A stretch of DNA of 64,000 nucleotides from Bacillus sp. Marseille-P3661 (GTDB taxonomy: Bacteria; Bacillota; Bacilli; Bacillales; Bacillaceae_J). The notes beneath the pieces were generated by a model. It did no database searches, was not told the DNA's origin, and saw nothing but the letters and a program-made list of their open reading frames with translations. A program made the position numbers and the translations under genes. The stretch covers positions 951,303 through 1,015,302 of the forward strand of contig NZ_LT965953.1 in assembly GCF_900240995.1 (NCBI RefSeq). Direction: 5' to 3'. Below are positions 7,337 through 13,364 of this stretch, piece by piece (the first letter of the stretch is position 1; each line of letters opens with the position of its first letter).

Positions 7337-7366
7337 TTGACACAGATAATCATTCTCAGTTAAAAT
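7337..7366 (+). promoter_or_regulatory. Promoter with embedded Fur-like box for the DUF2325 gene
   Basis: TTGACA (7337-7342) and TAAAAT (7361-7366) are 18 nt apart. GATAATCATTCTC (7345-7357) fills the spacer and matches the Fur core, so repression by iron-loaded Fur is expected. Confidence 0.75.
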
Positions 7367-7407
7367 ATAAATAGAGAATATGTGGTAATTAATAGGAGGT
7401 AAGTTAA

Positions 7408-7707
7408 ATGGCTAACTTAATGATTGTCGGTGCAGATCACTTAGGAAACATTACGGAAAAATTAAGAGAACATGGTGTGAAAAATGTTTTTCATGTTGAT
7501 GGAAGGAAAGTTAATATGGTAAAACGCGATATTCCGGTAGATATTGATGTTGTGTTTGTAATGACTGATTATATAAATCATAATCTTGCAAAGATGATTA
7601 AACAAAAAGCAAAAAATCAAGAAGTGCCTACATACTATGTTAAAAGATCTTGGTGCTCTATCTTTCAAGCAATACAAAAGTGTGACATCCTTAAAAATGC
7701 AATATAA
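7408..7707 (+). CDS. DUF2325 domain protein
   Basis: A 99-aa protein made almost wholly of a DUF2325 domain: it opens with L-M-I-V-G-A-D-H-L-G-N, followed by a V-D-G-R-K segment and the D-V-V-F-V-M-T-D-Y-I-N-H strand-turn typical of the family, and ends with a Y-Y-V-K-R-S-W-C-S motif. The domain looks like a small Rossmann-type fold; its biochemical role is unknown. It has an excellent GGAGG site 9 nt from the ATG and a Fur-boxed promoter, and it is divergent from the IMEF-encapsulin operon. Iron-starvation expression and a link to encapsulin function are inferences from this context. Confidence 0.85.
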   Translation: MANLMIVGADHLGNITEKLREHGVKNVFHVDGRKVNMVKRDIPVDIDVVFVMTDYINHNLAKMIKQKAKNQEVPTYYVKRSWCSIFQAIQKCDILKNAI

Positions 7708-7747
7708 CGTACTAACATTGCTGTAGACCAAAGATAGGAGAAGGAGC

Positions 7748-7948
7748 ATGACAGGTAATATATACAACTATTATAAAGAATTAGTTTGGGGCTGGACAGG
7801 GGCAATTATTAGTAAGGATAATTTTAAAAAAAAGACCAGCTGCATAAAGCTGGTCTTGTTATTAATTCATAGCAATGTCAAGGGTTTGTATATTCTTTCG
7901 CATAATACTAAAATAGTCTTCACCATTTTTATAATCGTCTTCAGTTAA
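7748..7948 (+). other. Possible short or decayed reading frame after DUF2325
   Basis: An ATG behind a strong GGAGAAGGAGC opens a frame beginning M-T-G-N-I-Y-N-Y-Y. The first 25 codons look protein-like, but the frame then runs through the terminator hairpin of the convergent zinc lipoprotein (7826-7857) and its last 29 codons are antisense to that gene. I recognise no family. Either a short peptide once ended before the hairpin or the ribosome site is fortuitous. Confidence 0.2.
7826..7857 (-). terminator. Terminator of the zinc-binding lipoprotein gene
   Basis: On the minus strand a 9-bp stem AAGACCAGC/GCTGGTCTT with an 8-nt loop is followed by eight T residues. It lies directly after the lipoprotein stop codon. 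Confidence 0.85.
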
Positions 7949-8881
7949 TACTTCAAGATTGTGTAGATTTAAAGCCTCTGCGTTGAGTTCATTTTGAACA
8001 ATTTTTGATATTTTAGGCGTTATGTTTTGTTCGAAAATAACATACTTTATGTTATTATTTTTTGCTATATTAATAATCTCTTCTAATTGTTTCTGAGAAG
8101 GCTCATTAGAAGGGGATAATCCGGTGACTGCTATTTGTTTGATACCGTAGCGCTTTTGCCAATATCCGTAAGCAGCATGAGAAACTATTATTTTAGGATC
8201 TGTTTTCTTTTCAACCATTTGTAAAAATTCCTGATCCAAATCTGTTAATTGCTTTTTTAAGTTTTCGAAATTTTTTTCAAAGTCTTCTTTAGATTCTGGT
8301 TTTAATTGAATCAAAGCTTGTTTAATGTTTTCAGCAACTTGTATGGATAAAATCGGATCAATCCATATATGTGGATCAAGGTCACCATGGTTATGATCGT
8401 GGGTGTCTTCCTTACCCGTATCCTCATGATTATGAACCTCGTTATTATGTGTGTTGTTTTCACTTATTTCCTCAGTTTCTGTATGTGTTTCTTCTTCCAC
8501 TTCTAAAGCGGCTTCTACAATTTTAACATTTTCATTTTTAAGTGTTTCTGAAATGGTTCCAGCATATGTTTCCATTTCCTTATTGTTAAAAATAAATGCA
8601 TCTGCTTCGGCAATTTCAATCATTGTTTTGGTAGAAGGTTCAAATGTGTGCGTATCTACACCTGGTGGAATGATACCTGTAACCGTAACATGATTGCCAC
8701 CAATTTTCTTGGTAAAGTCTTCGATTGGATAGATGGTTGTATATATATTTAATGTGCCCGTTGATTGCTGATTTTCTGTTGTTAAGTTTTCATCTTCGGG
8801 TACTGCTTGATCATTACTACACCCCGACATGAAATATACTGCTAACAATACGAGTATAGATAAGTAATATTTAGTTTTCAT
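7862..8881 (-). CDS. znuA: Zinc ABC transporter substrate-binding lipoprotein, ZnuA/AdcA-like
   Basis: A 339-aa cluster A-I metal-binding lipoprotein. It has a signal peptide with lipobox S-G-C (Cys21), a first metal-ligand motif D-T-H-T-F-E-P (His78), a His/Glu/Asp-rich flexible loop (about residues 131-168) and the second ligand motif D-P-H-I-W-I-D (His171). The acidic, His-rich loop is typical of zinc rather than manganese binders. A perfect Zur palindrome lies 39 bp upstream, which supports zinc. No znuB/znuC permease or ATPase genes adjoin it; they must be elsewhere if the transporter is functional. AAGGAGG precedes the ATG. Confidence 0.9.
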   Translation of the reverse strand: MKTKYYLSILVLLAVYFMSGCSNDQAVPEDENLTTENQQSTGTLNIYTTIYPIEDFTKKIGGNHVTVTGIIPPGVDTHTFEPSTKTMIEIAEADAFIFNNKEMETYAGTISETLKNENVKIVEAALEVEEETHTETEEISENNTHNNEVHNHEDTGKEDTHDHNHGDLDPHIWIDPILSIQVAENIKQALIQLKPESKEDFEKNFENLKKQLTDLDQEFLQMVEKKTDPKIIVSHAAYGYWQKRYGIKQIAVTGLSPSNEPSQKQLEEIINIAKNNNIKYVIFEQNITPKISKIVQNELNAEALNLHNLEVLTEDDYKNGEDYFSIMRKNIQTLDIAMN

Positions 8882-8919
8882 TTTGTGTAATCCTCCTTGA
8901 AATCTCCAAAACTTATATT

Positions 8920-8936
8920 ATCGTAATTATTACGAT
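8920..8936. promoter_or_regulatory. Zur box
   Basis: ATCGTAATTATTACGAT is a perfect 8-1-8 palindrome and matches the Bacillus Zur consensus AAATCGTAATNATTACGATTT. It lies 39 bp before the zinc lipoprotein start. A second, partial copy (ATTACGGTTTG) follows about 16 bp further upstream of the gene. The rest of the gap to sigK (to 9230) shows no other feature I can support. Confidence 0.9.
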
Positions 8937-9230
8937 TTGTAAACCGAAAACATTACGGTTTGTCTATGTATGAATTTTATTTACCCTATTTAACTTTACA
9001 AACCTTTATCTCAAGTTTTATGTATGGTTACATTTGATATTTCATTCATACATTCTAACAGGAATTAAATTAAAGTTCTGGATTACAGTTGAGGATAGAC
9101 AGTGTATCTTAAAGTAGTTTAATAAAAGCTATATAAAATAATATTTAAATGGACAGACACGGACATGCACACTGCAGCATAGTATTTACAATAGGCGATT
9201 ACCTATTTCTATCTTGGAGAGGTGGTTTAC

Positions 9231-9941
9231 GTGTCAACGATTATTGCAGCTATGAGTTATATATTGAAAGAATTATTTTTCTTAGTTTCCTATGTTAAAA
9301 ATAATGCATTTCCACAGCCCTTATCTGAAAAGGACGAAAAAAAATACTTACTTCTCATGGAACAAGGTGATGAGAATGCTCGAAATCGTCTTATAGAACA
9401 TAACCTCCGTTTAGTTGCGCATATCGTTAAAAAATTTGAAAATACAGGTGAGGATTCTGAAGATTTAATTTCAATCGGTACTATTGGACTCATCAAAGCC
9501 ATTGAAAGCTATTCTTATGGAAAAGGTACAAAATTAGCTACTTATGCAGCCAGATGTATAGAAAACGAAATCCTCATGCATCTTAGAGCTCTTAAAAAAA
9601 CTAAAAAAGATGTTTCATTACATGACCCAATCGGTCAGGATAAGGAAGGTAATGAAATTTCGCTTATAGATATTTTGAAGTCAGAAAATGATGATGTTGT
9701 TGATACTATTCAATTGAGTATGGAATTAGAAAAAATTAAAGAGTATGTTCACATTCTAGATGGTAGGGAAAAAGAAGTAATTGTTGGACGTTTTGGCTTA
9801 GATATGCAAGAAGAAAAAACGCAGCGTGAGATTGCGAAAGAATTAGGTATTTCAAGAAGTTACGTTTCACGGATTGAAAAAAGAGCACTGATGAAATTGT
9901 TCCACGAGTTTTATCGGAACGAACGAAAAAAAAGAGGATAA
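9231..9941 (+). CDS. sigK: RNA polymerase sigma-K factor (pro-sigma-K), uninterrupted
   Basis: Late mother-cell sporulation sigma factor, 236 aa. Regions 2 ([13 protein letters not shown] onward) and 4 ([20 protein letters not shown]) are intact and nearly identical to known SigK. With the GTG at 9231, 5 nt after AGGTGG, the hydrophobic prosequence is exactly 20 residues before [10 protein letters not shown], the site where SpoIVFB cleaves in B. subtilis, which fixes the start. Unlike B. subtilis 168 there is no skin element splitting the gene. GGACA-containing repeats at about 9152-9175 could be SpoIIID sites (weak). Confidence 0.97.
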   Translation: MSTIIAAMSYILKELFFLVSYVKNNAFPQPLSEKDEKKYLLLMEQGDENARNRLIEHNLRLVAHIVKKFENTGEDSEDLISIGTIGLIKAIESYSYGKGTKLATYAARCIENEILMHLRALKKTKKDVSLHDPIGQDKEGNEISLIDILKSENDDVVDTIQLSMELEKIKEYVHILDGREKEVIVGRFGLDMQEEKTQREIAKELGISRSYVSRIEKRALMKLFHEFYRNERKKRG

Positions 9942-9950
9942 ATTACTAAA

Positions 9951-9988
9951 AAAATGATTCTAGCATAGCAGCTAGGATCATTTTTTTT
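9951..9988 (+). terminator. sigK terminator
   Basis: An 11-bp stem ATGATTCTAGC/GCTAGGATCAT (one G-U) with a 6-nt loop, followed by eight T residues, directly after sigK. Confidence 0.9.
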
Positions 9989-10013
9989 GACAAATAATCA
10001 ACAAATACAAAAC

Positions 10014-10057
10014 CGTGATAGATATCACATAAATTAAAATCCCCCTAGCTGTAAGAT
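10014..10057 (+). promoter_or_regulatory. Fnr-type site and -10 element of the NapH-like gene
   Basis: The dyad cGTGA-tagata-TCACa (10014-10029) matches the Fnr/CRP consensus TGTGA-N6-TCACA at 9 of 10 positions. A TAAGAT -10 hexamer at 10052-10057 places the site close to -41.5 from the predicted start, the class II activator position. Oxygen-limited induction is inferred. Confidence 0.65.
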
Positions 10058-10097
10058 GAAAATAATTAGGATATAATAAATAGGTAGGGGATTGGGT

Positions 10098-10967
10098 ATG
10101 AAAAAAAGCATTCAAAAGCATTTTCCAAAGTGGACATTTTGTCGTTATATAGTCCAAATCTCCATCATACTTTTGTTTGTGTCACCACTTATATTAGTAA
10201 AAGTTGAAGGTGATAATTTTTTCTTTGGGACATTAACTTCGTCACAAATTTTTGGTATTCAGTTATCTGATCCTTTTTCGGCTATACAGGTTTCATTAGC
10301 AGCTATGGAAATGAAGTGGAGTTATTTAAGTGGCGCAATTATTATTTTAACATTCTATATGTTAATTAAGGGGCGAGCGTTTTGCAGTTGGGTATGCCCG
10401 TTGAATACCCTATTAGAGCTGGTTGACAAAATCAGAAAGTATATTAACCTCCCTGATATACCATTGGATAAAAATACAAAGCTGTATAATGCAGTAGTAA
10501 TTCTAATACTTTCAACATTTTTGGGTATCCCTATATTTGAAATCTTTTCACCAATTGGTAACATAATGAGAACCATGGTTTTTACTACTGGAATAGGGTT
10601 ATGGATTATAGTTGCAATTGTGTTATTTGATCTATTAATTTCAAGACGTGGGTGGTGCAGATATCTTTGTCCACTAGGAGGGATGTATCAGTCTATCGGT
10701 AACGTGGGTCTTTTTAGCGTTAAGTTCGATCATACTTTATGTACCGGCTGTGATAGATGTCGATCTATTTGTTTATCAGATCCTGAAATATTAGAAGCAG
10801 GAATTAATCGCAATGAATTATTTGTATCCGATTCGGACTGTAGCTTATGTGGTAAATGTGTAGATAAATGCCCTGTTGAAGCATTATCGATTACCATAAA
10901 GAAACAAGATACAATCAAAGTAGACAACTTAAAGAAGTGTAAGGAACGGTTTATTGAAAAAAGCTAA
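10098..10967 (+). CDS. NapH/CcoG-like membrane ferredoxin protein
   Basis: A 289-aa membrane protein with about four helices and many Fe-S ligands. Two C-x3-C-P motifs (C96/C100, C187/C191) lie at membrane-helix ends, as in NapH, NosR and related quinol dehydrogenase components. The C-terminal part carries two [4Fe-4S] motifs, C215-x2-C218-x2-C221-x3-C225 and C248-x2-C251-x2-C254-x3-C258-P. It probably passes electrons from menaquinol to an anaerobic acceptor enzyme, but no reductase gene adjoins it. The ATG at 10098 is 7 nt after AGGGG. An Fnr-type site upstream fits anaerobic control. Which electron acceptor it serves is unknown. Confidence 0.75.
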   Translation: MKKSIQKHFPKWTFCRYIVQISIILLFVSPLILVKVEGDNFFFGTLTSSQIFGIQLSDPFSAIQVSLAAMEMKWSYLSGAIIILTFYMLIKGRAFCSWVCPLNTLLELVDKIRKYINLPDIPLDKNTKLYNAVVILILSTFLGIPIFEIFSPIGNIMRTMVFTTGIGLWIIVAIVLFDLLISRRGWCRYLCPLGGMYQSIGNVGLFSVKFDHTLCTGCDRCRSICLSDPEILEAGINRNELFVSDSDCSLCGKCVDKCPVEALSITIKKQDTIKVDNLKKCKERFIEKS

Positions 10968-11066
10968 CTGAAAATTTTTTATATAGCGGTTTTTGTGCGT
11001 CTGTACCATACAGATTTAGGATATTTACATATACTATTAGAAAAAGTAAAATAAAGGTGGTATATG

Positions 11067-11219
11067 ATGTACTATTATGCAACTGGATATCCTATACCCT
11101 ACTATGGCCCTACACCGTATAGTGGTTACAGTGGTGCAGGATATGCATTTATTGTTGTCTTGTTAATTTTGTTGCTTGTATTAGGCGGAGGATATTGGTA
11201 TTACACAAATTTCTGTTAA
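11067..11219 (+). CDS. YjcZ-like small sporulation-type membrane peptide
   Basis: A 50-aa peptide: a Tyr/Gly/Pro-rich head (M-Y-Y-Y-A-T-G-Y-P) and one hydrophobic helix (about residues 24-42) closing with G-G-G-Y-W-Y-Y. This composition, with the G-Y-x-x-G-x-G-Y-A-F-I-V-V-L-L-I-L segment, is that of the YjcZ family found in spore formers. The second of two tandem ATGs is 6 nt after AAAGGTGG and is preferred. It has its own terminator. Function in sporulation is inferred from the family name only. Confidence 0.75.
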   Translation: MYYYATGYPIPYYGPTPYSGYSGAGYAFIVVLLILLLVLGGGYWYYTNFC

Positions 11220-11244
11220 TTGTATATATTAATTTTAAGAAAAT

Positions 11245-11280
11245 AAAAGACCTTGGAGAAGTTTTTTTCTAAGGTCTTTT
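11245..11280. terminator. Bidirectional terminator between the YjcZ-like gene and pssA
   Basis: AAAAGACCTT/AAGGTCTTTT stem (10 bp) with a T-rich loop lies between two converging genes; A- and T-runs allow use from both sides. Confidence 0.8.
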
Positions 11281-11340
11281 GCTTTGTAGTCGTGTAATTG
11301 TCTTGGGAGTTAAGCAGATAATTTCCGAACCTCTTTTTAA

Positions 11341-11889
11341 TTACATTTTCCTTAATTTGAATGTACCTACCATTAAAAAAGCCAAAGTAAGTGTGATATA
11401 CATAAATATATACGGCGGTAGCAAATTGATTGCTAACGTTACTAATGTTAGAATCACTCCTGCAACTGTAATTGGTAGACCGGTGAAGTACCCATTGCTT
11501 TCAATAATATTAAATTTTGCTAAGCGGATTGCACCACATGCAATATAGATGGTTGTAAACAACATTCCTGCTGCTCCAAAATCACGGAGTAGTAGTTCGT
11601 ACATTAAAAGCGCTGGAGCGACACCAAAGGAGACAATATCGCACATAGAATCAAGCTGTTTCCCAAATTCGGAATCAATTTTTAGTTTCCTTGCAATCAT
11701 CCCATCAAACCGATCTGCAAAGGCAGCAATAAATATTAGTAATAACCCTAGTTGTGATTCTCCATTTAGTATTGCTAAAATTGCAAGAACACCTAAGCTC
11801 AGATTTAAAATGGTTAATGCATTAGCACAATGAGCCTTTATTTTTTTTATGGTTAGATCTATATAGTGTGATAAAAAAATCCGAATCAC
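11341..11889 (-). CDS. pssA: CDP-diacylglycerol-serine O-phosphatidyltransferase
   Basis: A 182-aa integral membrane enzyme that joins CDP-diacylglycerol and L-serine to make phosphatidylserine. The CDP-alcohol phosphotransferase signature D-G-x2-A-R-x8-G-x3-D-x3-D is complete (D-G-M-I-A-R to D-S-M-C-D, about residues 62-84). About six membrane helices follow. It is divergent from psd, whose product decarboxylates the phosphatidylserine, so the two form a small phosphatidylethanolamine module. In B. subtilis the two genes are codirectional, so the arrangement here differs. Length agrees with the family. Confidence 0.95.
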   Translation of the reverse strand: MIRIFLSHYIDLTIKKIKAHCANALTILNLSLGVLAILAILNGESQLGLLLIFIAAFADRFDGMIARKLKIDSEFGKQLDSMCDIVSFGVAPALLMYELLLRDFGAAGMLFTTIYIACGAIRLAKFNIIESNGYFTGLPITVAGVILTLVTLAINLLPPYIFMYITLTLAFLMVGTFKLRKM

Positions 11890-12044
11890 TCCCTCTGTAA
11901 TTAAAAAGAGTTGCTGTTATATATATATTAAAAAAGTTAATCGTAGATGTTCTTTTTTTGTATATAATAAATACTATTGTACGTCCTTTTTTTTACATTC
12001 GTAAAGCATTTAATTTTATATAATTTAATTGGAGGCAAATTTTT

Positions 12045-12836
12045 GTGATTGTAAAATATATTTATCAGTCGTTTGTGCAATTAACGAATAACTTATATTT
12101 GTCAAAACTCCTTCGTCGTTTTACATTATCTAAGAAGAGTAAATATTTAATACCAGGTTATGCAAAAGCTTTTCAGGTTAACCAAGCAGAGATGGAAAAT
12201 GATTTAAACCAATATTCTAGTCTTCATGAGTTTTTTATTCGAACTTTAAAAAAAGATGCCAGGGCTATTGATGAAAGTCCCGCAAGTATAATTAGTCCTG
12301 TAGATGGATTTATTGAAGACATTGGAGTTATTAAAAATGATAAAACCATTAAAGTGAAAGGGCAATTATACTCTATACTTGATATGCTCGGAGACCCAAA
12401 TGTATTTGAAAAATATAGTCAAGGCACTTATATTATTCTTTATTTAAGTCCGAGTGATTATCATAGAATACATAGTCCAATATCAGGAAAAGTCGTTTCT
12501 CAATGGACATTAGGAAGGCACTCATATCCAGTAAATAAATGGGGGCTTTTATATGGAAAAGATACACTTTCACGAAATTATAGGATGATCACTGAAATAC
12601 AGTATGAAACCGGTTATGTTGCGGTAGTAAAAGTTGGTGCTATGTTTATTAATAGCATTGAACTTACTCATAAGGGGGACGAGCTTAGAAAAGGAGAAGA
12701 AATGGCGTATTTTTCATTTGGCTCAACTGTCGTCCTTTTATTTGAAAAAGAATCATTCAAACCTGTTGGTCAACTAATCCAGAGTAAAGTGAAAGTAGGT
12801 CAGGCACTGGGGTATGTTAACAGTATAAATGGATAA
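12045..12836 (+). CDS. psd: Phosphatidylserine decarboxylase proenzyme
   Basis: A 263-aa proenzyme that converts phosphatidylserine to phosphatidylethanolamine. The self-cleavage motif is F-G-S-T; cleavage between G226 and S227 would generate the pyruvoyl cofactor on the small alpha chain. The D-G-F-I-E-D-I-G and Y-H-R-I-H-S-P segments of the family are present. The GTG start is 9 nt after GGAGG. Phe before G-S-T instead of the common Leu is tolerated in the family. Divergent partner of pssA. Confidence 0.95.
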   Translation: MIVKYIYQSFVQLTNNLYLSKLLRRFTLSKKSKYLIPGYAKAFQVNQAEMENDLNQYSSLHEFFIRTLKKDARAIDESPASIISPVDGFIEDIGVIKNDKTIKVKGQLYSILDMLGDPNVFEKYSQGTYIILYLSPSDYHRIHSPISGKVVSQWTLGRHSYPVNKWGLLYGKDTLSRNYRMITEIQYETGYVAVVKVGAMFINSIELTHKGDELRKGEEMAYFSFGSTVVLLFEKESFKPVGQLIQSKVKVGQALGYVNSING

Positions 12837-12858
12837 TTTTATAAATTATAGAAAAGAT

Positions 12859-12900
12859 AAGAAAGATCCTTTCAGTTTTTACCTGAAAGGATCTTTCTTT
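12859..12900. terminator. Bidirectional terminator between psd and the 83-aa gene
   Basis: A long perfect stem AAGAAAGATCCTTTCAG with a 7-nt loop lies between converging genes and overlaps the stop region of the minus-strand gene. Confidence 0.9.
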
Positions 12901-13150
12901 AAAAGGTAGTTGTTTGATTTACAATTCGAATATATTCTCTTGATTTAAAAGGGGTTAATATTGGATTTTCGAACTGAATTTTTGTTTGTACAGGATTACT
13001 TGTTGAAAGAGTTGCTTTTTGTAAAATGATCTCTTCAACATTTTCATTTTGAGTTTGGTATACCCTTTTATGAGAGTTATTTTCATACCATGCGCCTATA
13101 AACATTATCGAAAAAATAGTAATACATATTGCCGATTTTTTCCAAATCAC
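12899..13150 (-). CDS. Hypothetical small membrane-anchored protein
   Basis: I do not recognise this 83-aa protein. It has one N-terminal hydrophobic helix (about residues 6-21) preceded by lysines, giving an uncleaved anchor or signal, and a polar extracytoplasmic tail rich in Gln and Asn. The GTG start follows AGGAGG. That ribosome site can pair with ACTCCTC about 20 nt upstream, forming a hairpin (13160-13189) that would hide it. It stands alone between the psd terminator and the Mrp operon, which runs the other way. Confidence 0.6.
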   Translation of the reverse strand: MIWKKSAICITIFSIMFIGAWYENNSHKRVYQTQNENVEEIILQKATLSTSNPVQTKIQFENPILTPFKSREYIRIVNQTTTF

Positions 13151-13364
13151 TTATTATCACTCCTCCTATTATTAACTTGAGGAGTTTTTTTAAAAATATA
13201 CAAAAAAATTTTTTAATATAAAAAATCCGTCTTTCTTCATATTTAAAACGTTAAAGTAGTAACGCGGTAACTATGCAACTTATCACATGCAAGGATAGTA
13301 AAAATATTGTATACTGCTTACAAGAAGTAAACCTAAAAAAAATGTAAAAAAAGGAGGTAAAAGT

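Noticed and set aside
9231-9941. Possible skin-like insertion in sigK
   Set aside because: The reading frame is continuous from region 2 to region 4 with no break.
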